DNA from: Amphibacillus sediminis NBRC 103570
GTDB taxonomy: Bacteria > Bacillota > Bacilli > Bacillales > Amphibacillaceae
DNA length: 64,000 nucleotides
Reading direction: 5' to 3'
NCBI RefSeq assembly: GCF_001552275.1
Contig: NZ_BCQW01000002.1
Coordinates: forward strand, 62,001-126,000
A program made the translations under genes and the position numbers. The notes beneath the pieces were generated by a model. That model was not told the DNA's origin, did not search any database, and saw only the letters and a program-made list of their open reading frames with translations. The first letter of the stretch is position 1, and each line of letters starts with the position of its first letter. Shown here piece by piece: positions 46,327-56,408 of this stretch.

Positions 46327-48933
46327 ATGGTTACAAAAGTAGAAAAAAAGCTAGATGTTCAAGAACAAACAGTTGCAGAAAATATTGATCAGTTAGTCGC
46401 AAATGCTCAAAGCGCATTGAGCGAAATGAAGAAGCTTACGCAAGAGCAAGTTAACGATATTATTAAGGAGATGGCGCTAGCTGGCTTAGATAAACATATG
46501 TATCTAGCAAAACTAGCTGTTGAAGAAACTGGCCGCGGTGTCTATGAAGACAAAATTATTAAAAATATTTTTGCCACTGAATATATCTATCACAATATTA
46601 AATATCAAAAAACAATTGGTGTAGTTAGCGAAAATGAGCATGAAGGTATTGTGGAAATTGCTGAACCGATTGGTGTAGTTGCTGGGGTAACTCCAGTAAC
46701 AAACCCTACTTCAACAACCATGTTCAAATCAATTATTTCAATTAAAACAGGTAACCCTATTATCTTTGCATTCCATCCATCTGCACAGAAATGTAGTTCT
46801 GAAGCTGCACGGACACTTTATGAAGCAGCTGTTAAAGCGGGGGCACCTGAGCATTGTATTCAATGGATAGAAAAGCCATCAATAGAAGCAACTCAAACAC
46901 TTATGAAGCATGATGGCGTGGCTACTATTTTAGCGACAGGCGGACCTGGAATGGTTAAATCAGCCTATAGCTCAGGTAAACCAGCTTTAGGTGTAGGTGC
47001 TGGTAATGTTCCATGTTATATTGAAAAATCTGCTGATATTAAACGAGCTGTAAATGACTTAATCCTTTCTAAAACATTTGATAATGGTATGATTTGTGCT
47101 TCTGAACAAGCGATGATTGTCGATAAAGACATTTACGAGCAGGTTAAACAAGAAATGATTGATAACAAATGCTACTTCTTATCTCCAGCTGAGAAAACTA
47201 AAGTAGAAAAACTAGTAATTAATGAAGAAACCTGTGCAGTTAACCCTAAGATTGTTGGGATGAAACCAGTTAAAATTGCTGAAATGGCAGGTGTAAAGGT
47301 TCCAGAAGATACAAAAATCATTGTAGCAGAATTAACCGGAGTTGGACCTAACCATCCGCTATCTCGTGAAAAGCTCAGCCCAGTGTTAGCCGCTTATAAG
47401 GTAAACTCTAGTGAAGATGGTTTAAAACGTTCAGAGGAAATGCTTGAATTCGGTGGTTTAGGGCACTCAGCTGTTATTCACTCTAATAACCAAGAAGTCA
47501 TTGATGCCTTTGGTGCTCGTATGAAAGCAGGACGGCTTATTGTTAATGCCCCTTCATCCCAAGGCGCCATTGGTGACATCTATAATGCCTATATTCCATC
47601 ATTAACTTTAGGTTGTGGATCATATGGCGGTAACTCTGTATCAACAAATGTAGGTGCCATGCACTTAATTAATATTAAAAAAATGGCGAGAAGGAATAAT
47701 AATATGCAATGGTTTAAAGTTCCACCAAAAGTTTATTTTGAAAAAAATTCAGTGCAGTATTTAGCGAAAATGCCTAACATCTCTAAAGCATTTATTGTAA
47801 CAGATCCAATGATGGTTAAATTAGGTTATGTCGATAAAGTTTTATATCAATTACGTAAACGTCCAGATTATGTCCATTGTGAGATCTTCTCAGATGTTGA
47901 ACCAGACCCTTCAAAAGAAACCGTTATGCGCGGAGCGGAAGCGATGAATGCCTTTGATCCAGATGTAATCATCGCACTTGGTGGGGGATCTGCTATGGAT
48001 GCCGCTAAAGGTATGTGGTTATTCCACGAACACCCAGAGACAGACTTTAATGGATTAAAACAAAAGTTCTTGGATATTCGGAAACGTGTTTACAAGTATC
48101 CTAAACTTGGAGAGAAGGCACAGTTTGTTGCCATTCCAACTACTTCAGGTACTGGTTCAGAAGTAACATCATTCTCAGTTATTACCGATAAACAACAAAA
48201 TGTAAAATATCCTTTAGCTGATTATGAATTAACGCCAGATGTTGCGATTATTGATCCACAATTCGTCATGACTGTACCAAAAGTCGTAACAGCTGACACT
48301 GGTATGGATGTTTTAACACATGCGATTGAAGCCTATGTGTCTAACATGGCTAATGATTATACGGATGGTTTAGCTATCAAAGCGATCCAACTTGTTTTCG
48401 AGTATTTACCTAAAGCCTATCGTGACGGCAGTGATGCTCTGGCTAGAGAAAAAATGCATAATGCTTCAACCATTGCGGGGATGGCTTTTGCCAATGCATT
48501 CTTAGGTATTAACCATAGCTTGGCGCACAAACTTGGTGCAGAATTTCATATCGCCCATGGACGTGCCAATGCGATTCTAATGCCACATGTTATTCGGTAT
48601 AATGCTAAAAAACCGACAAAGTTTGTATCCTTCCCGAAATATGAACACTTTGTAGCAGATCAACGCTATGCTGAAATTGCCCGTGCATTAGGCTTACCAG
48701 CTCAAACAACCGAAGAAGGTGTTGAAAGCTTAGTTAACGCCATCTATAAGTTAGCAAAAGAATTAAATATTCCAATGAGCATTGCAGAAAACGGTGTTGA
48801 CAAAAAAGCATTTGAAGCCAAAGTAGATTATTTAGCCGATCGTGCTTTTGAAGATCAGTGTACAACAGCTAATCCTAAGCTACCACTCGTTACTGAATTA
48901 GCTGAGGTATACCGTAACGCCTATAAAGGTTAA
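46327..48933 (+). CDS. adhE: Bifunctional acetaldehyde-CoA / alcohol dehydrogenase
   Basis: Reduces acetyl-CoA to ethanol in two NADH steps, regenerating NAD during fermentation. 868 aa. The N-terminal ALDH-like half has VGVVAGVTPVTNPTSTTMFK-type sequence near residue 120 and the catalytic Cys in FDNGMICASEQ near 246. The C-terminal iron ADH half has DVIIALGGGSAMDAAKGMW near 545, SGTGSEVTSFSVIT near 610, and the metal site FLGINHSLAHKLGAEFHIAHG near 725. ATG 46327 follows AGGAGG. Forms spirosomes in relatives. Confidence 0.97.
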   Translation: MVTKVEKKLDVQEQTVAENIDQLVANAQSALSEMKKLTQEQVNDIIKEMALAGLDKHMYLAKLAVEETGRGVYEDKIIKNIFATEYIYHNIKYQKTIGVVSENEHEGIVEIAEPIGVVAGVTPVTNPTSTTMFKSIISIKTGNPIIFAFHPSAQKCSSEAARTLYEAAVKAGAPEHCIQWIEKPSIEATQTLMKHDGVATILATGGPGMVKSAYSSGKPALGVGAGNVPCYIEKSADIKRAVNDLILSKTFDNGMICASEQAMIVDKDIYEQVKQEMIDNKCYFLSPAEKTKVEKLVINEETCAVNPKIVGMKPVKIAEMAGVKVPEDTKIIVAELTGVGPNHPLSREKLSPVLAAYKVNSSEDGLKRSEEMLEFGGLGHSAVIHSNNQEVIDAFGARMKAGRLIVNAPSSQGAIGDIYNAYIPSLTLGCGSYGGNSVSTNVGAMHLINIKKMARRNNNMQWFKVPPKVYFEKNSVQYLAKMPNISKAFIVTDPMMVKLGYVDKVLYQLRKRPDYVHCEIFSDVEPDPSKETVMRGAEAMNAFDPDVIIALGGGSAMDAAKGMWLFHEHPETDFNGLKQKFLDIRKRVYKYPKLGEKAQFVAIPTTSGTGSEVTSFSVITDKQQNVKYPLADYELTPDVAIIDPQFVMTVPKVVTADTGMDVLTHAIEAYVSNMANDYTDGLAIKAIQLVFEYLPKAYRDGSDALAREKMHNASTIAGMAFANAFLGINHSLAHKLGAEFHIAHGRANAILMPHVIRYNAKKPTKFVSFPKYEHFVADQRYAEIARALGLPAQTTEEGVESLVNAIYKLAKELNIPMSIAENGVDKKAFEAKVDYLADRAFEDQCTTANPKLPLVTELAEVYRNAYKG

Positions 48934-48967
48934 TGAAATTAGTTCCCCTATCTAGTCTATATAATTG

Positions 48968-48998
48968 AGTAGGCGGGAGTAATTAACTCCCGTCCTCT
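48968..48998 (+). terminator. Hairpin after adhE
   Basis: GGCGGGAGT / ACTCCCGTCC stem with TAATT loop and a weakly T-rich tail; probably the adhE terminator. Confidence 0.6.
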
Positions 48999-49181
48999 CA
49001 TACCACCTTAAATCAGACTGTCTAATCAAATAACTAGCACAGTAAGTACACATTTTGGATGATTTTATTAGCTCCACGATGTTCTAGTAAATTTGGCTCG
49101 TCTTTTTATAGTCATAGTGTCTACTCCAGCTCGCGGTGGGCAATACAAGCCAGAATTCATAGCATTTTAGTCCACAGTAAA

Positions 49182-49216
49182 AAGAACCCTACCCAAAATA
49201 AGGTAAAGTCCTTTCA
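49182..49216 (-). terminator. Possible terminator after the OpuAC-like gene
   Basis: Imperfect stem on the minus strand (GGACTTTACC with GGGTAGGGTTC) then TTTTTACTG. Interrupted pairing makes it a moderate call. Confidence 0.5.
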
Positions 49217-49229
49217 CTTTATATAACAA

Positions 49230-50132
49230 TTATTCTTTTGGCTCTAAGTCTTCCAGCGAATCAATGCCCATATAACTTGGAACAGCTAAACCGGTTCTCG
49301 CCCCAATTAAGTTTGGTCCAAGGTCGTCAAAATCACCTTCATAGTTCTTATAGAGTTCCGAATGTGTTACCGGCATCCATACAGCCAATGAAGCATCCGC
49401 ACCGCCTGTGGCGATCGACTCAAACATAATGGCAGGGTCTACCTGTGTAAGGGTCACATCAAATCCTTTTTGCTCTAATGTTTGTCCAGCAACATTAGCG
49501 GTAAAAATTGCATCATCCCATGGTAAAAGGGCTATTTCAATCGATGTACCATCGACATCATTTACACCTTCTGTCCATTCTGCGACCGTATCTTGATTAG
49601 CCTCTATCCAATTCGCTGCGACATCTTCATAATCTCTTTCTTGAGCTTCTAATAATGCATTTTCAACATCTTCGAGCTCTAAATGGATGCGGTCGAGAAT
49701 TGTATAGGCTTCTGGCATATCATTCTGGAGACCTTTCCGAGTTATCGTCGTAATGCGCTCTTCATCACCATGAATACCTTTAGGATCCTCCAAATAATGT
49801 ATATCCCATTTTGCAAACATATAATGTGGTGACCAGGCACTGAATACAATCGGTTCTTCATTTTCAATTGCTGTCGATAATTCCGACAACATTGCTCCAG
49901 CCGAAGACAAATCCTGCTCCCAGCCAGCTAGGTTCTCATATGATTCTAGTACTTCAAAGTTTTTCTGGGTTTGCCCAGCACCAGGCTCTGTTCCCGTAAT
50001 GGTATAGTCTAATTGTTCACTTAGGCTCATATCATCCTGCACTTCACCATCATTTGTTCCACAACCTGCCACGGTAAGCGCTAAAGCTAACCCAGCTATG
50101 ATACTGGTTTTTTTCCATTTGAAATTTAACAT
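49230..50132 (-). CDS. Glycine betaine-binding lipoprotein (OpuAC-like)
   Basis: Extracellular compatible-solute receptor, about 300 aa. Signal peptide with lipobox ALTVAGCGTN; mature part carries ITGTEPGAGQTQKN, VFSAWSPHYMFAKWDIHYLE and DPKGIHGDEERITTITRKGL, then WTEGVNDVDG and LLPWDDAIFTANV. These correspond to OpuAC, including the aromatic ligand cage (Trp/Tyr residues). No OpuAA or OpuAB gene is near, so it is an orphan receptor in this window. Start chosen at ATG 50132 because GGGGG is 9 nt upstream; two earlier ATGs lie too close. Confidence 0.88.
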   Translation of the reverse strand: MLNFKWKKTSIIAGLALALTVAGCGTNDGEVQDDMSLSEQLDYTITGTEPGAGQTQKNFEVLESYENLAGWEQDLSSAGAMLSELSTAIENEEPIVFSAWSPHYMFAKWDIHYLEDPKGIHGDEERITTITRKGLQNDMPEAYTILDRIHLELEDVENALLEAQERDYEDVAANWIEANQDTVAEWTEGVNDVDGTSIEIALLPWDDAIFTANVAGQTLEQKGFDVTLTQVDPAIMFESIATGGADASLAVWMPVTHSELYKNYEGDFDDLGPNLIGARTGLAVPSYMGIDSLEDLEPKE

Positions 50133-50630
50133 AAACATCATCCCCCAAATATGGTTATATTATTTCATTTCTTTAAGCGAATATGCATCGTCCTGCTCAA
50201 AAAAGCGGATGAGTTAATGTTAAACTTAATCAGCGACTACCTCAAACGTTAAAATACGCTATTTTTCGATGTATAGGTTGTAAATTTAGTTTTAAATAAA
50301 GATAACTTACAAAAAACGCATCTTTTGTCTCATATACTCCGTATTAAGAGGTTCTTTTAACTTTCGAACACTTTAATCGAGGGTAGATACCAAAAGGCTA
50401 AAGCACAATCTCAACTAAAGGTGAACTCTGGAGACATTACATAATCGAGTATAAATATTATATATGGTAAATATTGATACATCGCCTTAACCGCATTCTG
50501 AAAGACACTGTTGCCCGAGAGAATTACAGGTTTTATGGCAATACTTCGTGCAACTTCCTTCATATGTTTCTACTTAATACATAAAGCAGGATTTACAATT
50601 TGGCGACCGATATGCCTCAAATTAAAAAAG
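50133..50630. other. Gap without a recognisable gene
   Basis: About 490 bp, AT-rich, lying between two minus-strand genes. It must contain the promoter of the OpuAC-like gene. I see no open reading frame with a ribosome-binding site, no repeat of types I/II and no clear hairpin. Confidence 0.6.
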
Positions 50631-51332
50631 TCAGGTAATAATAGAATGAACTGTTTTAAGTAAGGTTCGCTTTGAATCTACATGATAATCAATTTTAACG
50701 GGGTTTGCTGGTAATGGATGATCTCTACGATTACACCAGATCGTCTTCCATCCTGCTCGTTTTGCTCCTACCATATCATTATGGTAGGAGTCACCGACAT
50801 AGTATGTTTCCTGCTTATTTAAGCCCATTATTTCCTCAGCCAACTGAAAAATTTCTAGTGCCGGCTTTGCAAAGCCAACTTCCGAAGAAATAATAATGTG
50901 TTGTTCCGGTATCCACCTTTCTAGTGCCAATTGATTCACTTTCTTCCTTTGATGAACATTTGGTCCATTTGTAATAATGCCTAGTTGAACATGATGAGCT
51001 AAACAGAAATCTAGCGTTTGTTTGACATCCGACGTTAACTCTATCTCTTCTTGGAACTTTTGATAATCTGCTTGAAAGGCGATAGCTGCATCTTCTGTTA
51101 TAACTATTCCGAACTCCTCAAAGGCTTTCTTGATACGATATATATGCATATCTTCTTTGCTCATTAATCCGCCCTCTGTTAAATGGAACACTTTGTCACT
51201 TAGTTTTCTACTTGAAAGATAGAATCTGTCTACTAAAATATCCGTATATGAAAAATGAATTTCAAAAGCCTTTTTAAACGGTACCAACTGATCATATAGT
51301 GTGTCATCAACATCAAAAATTAGTGTTCTCAT
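50631..51332 (-). CDS. HAD-superfamily hydrolase (YfnB/PhoE-like phosphatase)
   Basis: 233-aa phosphatase with a helical cap. Motif I TLIFDVDDTLYDQLVPF near residue 3, motif II LGIITNGPNVHQRKKV near 117, Lys in SSEVGFAKPALEIFQLA near 150, and motif IV VGDSYHNDMVGAKRAGWKTI near 180. All catalytic aspartates are present. Substrate undetermined; relatives act on small sugar phosphates or nucleotides. Monocistronic, 83 nt downstream of transketolase and separated by a strong terminator. Confidence 0.88.
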   Translation of the reverse strand: MRTLIFDVDDTLYDQLVPFKKAFEIHFSYTDILVDRFYLSSRKLSDKVFHLTEGGLMSKEDMHIYRIKKAFEEFGIVITEDAAIAFQADYQKFQEEIELTSDVKQTLDFCLAHHVQLGIITNGPNVHQRKKVNQLALERWIPEQHIIISSEVGFAKPALEIFQLAEEIMGLNKQETYYVGDSYHNDMVGAKRAGWKTIWCNRRDHPLPANPVKIDYHVDSKRTLLKTVHSIIT

Positions 51333-51363
51333 GTTATACTCCTTTATTCATCTAAAGATTAAC

Positions 51364-51408
51364 AAAAAAGATTGAGACTGTTCACTGATGTGTCTAATCT
51401 CAATCTCT
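51364..51408 (-). terminator. Terminator after transketolase
   Basis: AGATTGAGA / TCTCAATCT stem around a 20-nt loop with TTTTTTG following on the minus strand. Confidence 0.88.
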
Positions 51409-51414
51409 CTTATA

Positions 51415-53409
51415 CTAAAATAAATGATACGTCTCTACTACTTTATCAACATTGAAACCATAGGCATCCATGACCACCGTTCCAGGCCCACTTGCCCCAA
51501 ATCGATCAATCGCTAAGACTTTTCCTGTTGTGCCAACATAACGTTCCCAGCCAAAGCTTGAACCCATCTCAATTGAAATACGTTTTGTAACATCTGAAGG
51601 CAGAACTGCCTCTTTGTACTCGTCGTCTTGTTTATCAAACAAGTCAAAGCATGGCAATGACACCACAGATACATCATGGCCATTTTCACTTAACCTCTGT
51701 TGCGCTTTAATCGCCAGCGCAACTTCAGAGCCTGTTGCAATTAGAATCCCCTCTGGTTTTTCACCACGCTGCCGAGATATAACATAACCACCTTGAGCAA
51801 CGCCCCTTTCAGCCTTCTCCTTTGTACCTTCAAGCACCGGCAGATTCTGACGACTTAAAACCAATACGGTCGGTGTTTGCTTAGATTTCATTGCAATTTT
51901 CCAAGCTGCCACCGTCTCATTACCATCTGCTGGCCGAATAACATGGACATTTGGCATACAGCGTAAACTAGCAAGTTGCTCAATCGGCTCGTGGGTTGGA
52001 CCATCCTCGCCAACCGCTATCGAGTCGTGCGTTAAGACGTAAGTGACTGGCGTTTCCTGTAAAGCACTTAGTCGAATAGCTGCCCTTAAGTAGTCGGCGA
52101 AAACAAAGAATGTACCCCCATAAATTTTCGTTCCTCCATGTAGTTGGATACCATTCATAGCTGCGGCCATTGCAAATTCACGGACACCGAACCAAATATT
52201 CCGACCATGATAATTCCCTGCTGCAAAATCCTCTGCATCCGTAATCATCGTATTGTTAGACGCAGATAAATCAGCTGAGCCACCCCATAAATACGGAATA
52301 GTTTTTGCTAATGCTTGGATCGTCTCTTTGCTTGTTACGCGACTGGCAGAGCTTGTTCCAAGATCATAAGATGGCAACATTGCATCCCATTTTGTTGGTA
52401 ATCTTCTTTCATGAGCAAGTCTATATTGTTCAGCAAGTTCCGGATATGCTTGTTCATAGCGGGAAAAAAGTTCTTCCCATTCCGCTTCTGCCTTACCCCC
52501 AAGGGCCATGTGTTTACGAAAATGGTCTTGAACGTCGAGAGAAACGCTAAATTTACGTTTGCTATCCAAGCCATAAAATGCTTTTACCTTTTCTGTCTCT
52601 TTCTTTCCTAGAGGCGAACCATGAACTTTTGACGTGCCCTGATTTGTCGCTCCATAACCAATGACTGTCTTAACCTCAATAATAGTTGGCTGATTTGTCT
52701 CCGCTTTCGCCTGCTCAATTGCTCGATAAATAGCGTTGAGATCATTTCCATCTTCAACTAAAATATGTTGCCAACCATAAGCAGTGAACTTTGCTTTAAC
52801 GTTCTCCGTATACGCTTTATTCGTAGGTCCATCTAAAGATATATCATTAGAATCATATAAAAGAATAAACTTCCCTAACTTCAAGTGTCCCGCTAATGAA
52901 CAAGCCTCCTGTGCAACCCCCTCCATCAAATCCCCATCACCACATAGGCTATACGTATAGTGATCGACAATAGGGAAATTTGGTTTATTGTAGGTAGCTG
53001 AAAGGTGTGCTTCTGCCATAGCCATTCCTACAGCCATGGCAATCCCTTGTCCCAACGGACCAGTCGTCGCTTCTACTCCATCGGTATGATTGACTTCCGG
53101 GTGCCCCGGTGTTCTAGAACCCCATTGACGAAAGTTCTCTAGATCATTTATTGAGACATCATAGCCTGCTAAATGAAGAAGGCTATAGAGTAGTGCTGAA
53201 CCATGGCCTGCCGAAAGGATAAATCGATCTCTGTTAGACCATTCTCTCGACGTTAAAGGATTAATTTTTAAGAACTTAGTCCATAGAACATATGCCATTG
53301 GGGCTGCCCCCATTGGCAGACCTGGGTGCCCCGAATTTGCAGCTTCAATAGCATCAATACTTAAACCTCTGATTGTGTTAATAGCTTCCTGATCAATTTT
53401 TTTAAACAT
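51415..53409 (-). CDS. tkt: Transketolase
   Basis: Thiamine-diphosphate enzyme of the pentose phosphate pathway, 664 aa. [21 protein letters not shown] near residue 17, ThDP motif [20 protein letters not shown] near 155, pyrimidine domain [20 protein letters not shown] near 460 and C-terminal [20 protein letters not shown]. Active-site His in the N-terminal GHG region is intact. Links pentose from alpha-xyloside catabolism to glycolysis. Preceded by a 20-bp perfect palindrome near the start. Confidence 0.97.
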   Translation of the reverse strand: MFKKIDQEAINTIRGLSIDAIEAANSGHPGLPMGAAPMAYVLWTKFLKINPLTSREWSNRDRFILSAGHGSALLYSLLHLAGYDVSINDLENFRQWGSRTPGHPEVNHTDGVEATTGPLGQGIAMAVGMAMAEAHLSATYNKPNFPIVDHYTYSLCGDGDLMEGVAQEACSLAGHLKLGKFILLYDSNDISLDGPTNKAYTENVKAKFTAYGWQHILVEDGNDLNAIYRAIEQAKAETNQPTIIEVKTVIGYGATNQGTSKVHGSPLGKKETEKVKAFYGLDSKRKFSVSLDVQDHFRKHMALGGKAEAEWEELFSRYEQAYPELAEQYRLAHERRLPTKWDAMLPSYDLGTSSASRVTSKETIQALAKTIPYLWGGSADLSASNNTMITDAEDFAAGNYHGRNIWFGVREFAMAAAMNGIQLHGGTKIYGGTFFVFADYLRAAIRLSALQETPVTYVLTHDSIAVGEDGPTHEPIEQLASLRCMPNVHVIRPADGNETVAAWKIAMKSKQTPTVLVLSRQNLPVLEGTKEKAERGVAQGGYVISRQRGEKPEGILIATGSEVALAIKAQQRLSENGHDVSVVSLPCFDLFDKQDDEYKEAVLPSDVTKRISIEMGSSFGWERYVGTTGKVLAIDRFGASGPGTVVMDAYGFNVDKVVETYHLF

Positions 53410-53424
53410 ATTGCCCCCTCTTTC

Positions 53425-53467
53425 TTAAGCATAATAGCTAATCAAAGTGATTAGCTATTATGCTTAA
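53425..53467 (-). repeat. Perfect 20-bp inverted repeat in the tkt leader
   Basis: The arms TTAAGCATAATAGCTAATCA (53425-53444) and its exact complement (53448-53467) flank a 3-nt spacer. It ends 15 bp before the tkt ATG, just before the ribosome-binding site. No T run, so not a simple terminator. Confidence 0.85.
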
Positions 53468-53656
53468 CGCTCTTTACTGAAGCTTTTCCAGTCATTTAGA
53501 AATGTTGATCTATTAAAGGATGCGCCGATCGTTTTGGAAACAGATTACCTGGTATCGTAGCGATATAAGACCCAAGATTAGTGACAGTTTCTCAGTGCGC
53601 CATCAACGTTTGCGGTATCTAAGAAAAATTTCATTTCTTCACCTATTCGCGCAATT

Positions 53657-54934
53657 CTATTTAACAGCTTTTATAATACGACTTGTTACACCTTTAAGAT
53701 TGTAGCATTCAGAATATTCACGAATTGGACGTTTAATGTGATCAACGACATAACGTTGCCCATCAATATTGTGCGCTTTAAGATTGGCATACATTTTCTC
53801 AATTTCTTCTTTAACTTCAGCATCATTAAAGGTATAGTGTCCCGCTATATCCAATATTTCTGCTTGAAGCTTGTCGTCCTGCATGTCTAAAATTTGATCA
53901 ACAGTTAAATCCTTTTGCTCACCTACCATCCATTTTCTCCAGCGTTCACTCTTGATCGCATGGATAAGGAGGGTCTCACGCGTTTTAGAGATGTTATCGA
54001 TCAAGCCATACGATTTTAATTTTTGTTCTACAGTTGCTAGTTTCAAATAAGCACGCGTTTCTTCAGTACCATATTGTGGTGCAACATTTGTTGCGGTAAT
54101 TTGTGATGGGATATGCTCTAACAGCGTAACATCATCCAAATAATCACCATTGTGCTCCTTAAGGCCAACCCCATATTTCTTAGCCATCTCTGCTAAGTCA
54201 GAGGCATTTTTAAAGTTAAATGTACCGACTTGCTCAGTCTTACGTGTTAACGTACCGGTTTGTCCAACTATAAATGTTGGCAATGGTAAATCGCGTTTTT
54301 CTAATTCTTCTTTCAAACGAACGATGAAAGTCTCATAAGTCTCCGTTGAGGTCAAGCCACCATTTGTTTCTTCTGTGCCAACCTCATATCCGATTTCAGG
54401 TAACTGGCGTGCTTTTCGCTCTGTTTCGCAGAATTCAATGAGTTCAACCGTTCTTTCTAACACCGTTTCCAACGGGATTACTTTACCAACCTCAAATGGA
54501 TCTTTAGTAGGGTCAATCATTAACAGATCAAAGCCAGCCTCAATATCTGCTACGTAAGATTTCTTACCTAGCTCCATTGCTTCTTCTGTTGGCAAATGGT
54601 CATTACGTTCTTTATCTCGTTGCCATGGCCCACCATGGTCCCGACATAAATAGTACATGTTGTCATATCCAATTTCTTCAGCAACTTCTTTTACTGCTTG
54701 TGAGAAAGTGAACTGATTCCACCCATTTACATAACCACCACCTAATTCATCGGCATCGACCTGATTACGACTTGCGATAAACATAACCGGATAATTGTCT
54801 TCCATTGATAGTTCCAATGTAGCTTGTACACAGTTTCTGGACATGGGCCCAATTCCTAATAGTGTTGCACTTTCCCCTGTTTGTTGTAACGTTAATAGAC
54901 CTTCCACAACTGTTTTAATTGGTAGCTTTTCCAT
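53657..54934 (-). CDS. D-tagatose-1,6-bisphosphate aldolase subunit GatZ/KbaZ family protein
   Basis: 425-aa protein of the GatZ/KbaZ TIM-barrel family, usually the stabilising, non-catalytic partner of the GatY/KbaY class II aldolase. Seen: LGIGPMSRNCVQATLELSME near residue 25, FIASRNQVDADELGGGYVNG near 50, YYLCRDHGGPWQRDKERND near 95, and IGYEVGTEETNGGLT near 200. No GatY gene lies in the window. Located 53 nt after the PTS EIIC gene in the same operon. May act alone or with a GatY encoded elsewhere. Confidence 0.8.
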   Translation of the reverse strand: MEKLPIKTVVEGLLTLQQTGESATLLGIGPMSRNCVQATLELSMEDNYPVMFIASRNQVDADELGGGYVNGWNQFTFSQAVKEVAEEIGYDNMYYLCRDHGGPWQRDKERNDHLPTEEAMELGKKSYVADIEAGFDLLMIDPTKDPFEVGKVIPLETVLERTVELIEFCETERKARQLPEIGYEVGTEETNGGLTSTETYETFIVRLKEELEKRDLPLPTFIVGQTGTLTRKTEQVGTFNFKNASDLAEMAKKYGVGLKEHNGDYLDDVTLLEHIPSQITATNVAPQYGTEETRAYLKLATVEQKLKSYGLIDNISKTRETLLIHAIKSERWRKWMVGEQKDLTVDQILDMQDDKLQAEILDIAGHYTFNDAEVKEEIEKMYANLKAHNIDGQRYVVDHIKRPIREYSECYNLKGVTSRIIKAVK

Positions 54935-54987
54935 CTCTTCGTCATCTCCTATTTTTTTATTTCTCTCTATTCTCTTTATTGATAACT

Positions 54988-56037
54988 CTATTTCTTTTCA
55001 TCTACTAGATTTGGTTTGGTAAAGTGAATAATGGCTACTGAGACTAATGTTCCTATTAACATAGACAAGAAGAACCATAGCTTTCCATTTACAACCGGTA
55101 AAACAATTAAGCCGCCGTGTGGGACAAGCGCCTCAACACCGTTAACCATCCCTAATGCCCCACCAACCGCACTACCAATAATAATTGCGGGTAGTACACG
55201 CTTGATATCTTTCACTGCAAATGGAATGGCACCTTCAGTAATCCCAATTAAACCCATAAAAAATGCTGAAATACCTAAGTCCCGATCCTCTGCTGTATAT
55301 TTCTTTCGATCAATAAATGTCGATATAGCAAGGGCCAATGGAGGAATCGCAACCGCAATACGGTGTGCCCCATTTGGTGCATAAATTCCTTCAGCCATTA
55401 GCGCTAAGGTAAAAGCAGTAGCGGTCTTATTAATCGGGCCACCCATATCAACGGCAGTCATTGCCCCAATAATTAAACCTAGAATAATAGCACTGCTTCC
55501 TTGCATTTCACTCAACACACTAACTAACCAATCCATCGCACCTCCAATTGGAACAGCAATCACATAAATGTAAATCATCCCTAAAACAAATGTTGTCACT
55601 ATAGGTACAATTAAAATTGGCATAATGGTTTTGATTGTGGCTGGTACTTTCCATGTTTTACACCAACGAACAAAGTAACCAACTGCAACCCCCATAATCA
55701 TTGCGCCTAAAAAACCTGTCTGTACTTGTCCCTCGCCAATCGGATTATTGGCAACGAAACCTAAAATCATCGCTGGCGCTAACGCTGGTTTTCCAGCTAA
55801 GGAGTGTGCGATATAACCCGCCAATAGCGGTATCATCATGGAAAAGCCTGCAACACCTAAATCATTTAAATTCTTCATGAATGGATTGGTCACTTCCATA
55901 CCTGCTTCTGAAGCTGTTCCGGTTGCTAAGGCGATCGCTAAGAAAATACCACCGACAACAACTGCTGGCAGCATAAAAGAAACACCTGTATTGAATGCTT
56001 TCTGCAAATCTTTAAAAAAATTCGTTTCTTTTTTCAT
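54988..56037 (-). CDS. PTS fructose-type EIIC membrane component
   Basis: 349-aa sugar permease domain of the Fru family, about nine hydrophobic segments. GVSFMLPAVVVGGIFLAIALATG is the typical start, FGAMIMGVAVGYFVRWC-like segment near 110, AMTAVDMGGPINKTATAF near 190, and GITEGAIPFAVKDIKRVLPA near 260, which includes the conserved GITEGAIPF motif. Transported sugar is unknown; GatZ in the operon points to a tagatose/galactitol or fructose-like substrate. Confidence 0.9.
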   Translation of the reverse strand: MKKETNFFKDLQKAFNTGVSFMLPAVVVGGIFLAIALATGTASEAGMEVTNPFMKNLNDLGVAGFSMMIPLLAGYIAHSLAGKPALAPAMILGFVANNPIGEGQVQTGFLGAMIMGVAVGYFVRWCKTWKVPATIKTIMPILIVPIVTTFVLGMIYIYVIAVPIGGAMDWLVSVLSEMQGSSAIILGLIIGAMTAVDMGGPINKTATAFTLALMAEGIYAPNGAHRIAVAIPPLALAISTFIDRKKYTAEDRDLGISAFFMGLIGITEGAIPFAVKDIKRVLPAIIIGSAVGGALGMVNGVEALVPHGGLIVLPVVNGKLWFFLSMLIGTLVSVAIIHFTKPNLVDEKK

Positions 56038-56080
56038 TGTTCAACTCTCCTTATTTCCGATTTAAATAATAACTAAAGAA

Positions 56081-56395
56081 TTAAAGATTTACTGCCTTAT
56101 CAATAACTTCAGCAGGATGTTTGATCGCTTCACCAGGATCAACAGAAATTACTTTACCCTCTGCCTCTTTTGCTTCAAATCTCTCTTCTCCGTCTATCCC
56201 AATCGCTACTGCTAAAATGACAGCATCAGCCTCATCAACTTCAAATTGTTCTAATTCACCTTCTACTCCCATACTTCCTTGTGTTTCTACTTTAACCTCA
56301 AAACCTCTCTTACGGCATTCTTTCTCAATTGCTTCTTGAGCCATATAAGTGTGCGCCACGCCTGTTGGACATGCAGTCACTGCTACTATTTTCAT
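56081..56395 (-). CDS. PTS fructose-type EIIB component
   Basis: 104-aa cytoplasmic phosphocarrier. The phospho-cysteine loop ACPTGVAHTYMAQEAIEKEC at residues 8-27 is exact for Fru-type EIIB. Lies between EIIA and EIIC genes; the three are separate polypeptides here instead of the fused FruA. Confidence 0.93.
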   Translation of the reverse strand: MKIVAVTACPTGVAHTYMAQEAIEKECRKRGFEVKVETQGSMGVEGELEQFEVDEADAVILAVAIGIDGEERFEAKEAEGKVISVDPGEAIKHPAEVIDKAVNL

Positions 56396-56408
56396 TCTTT
56401 TCTCCTCC

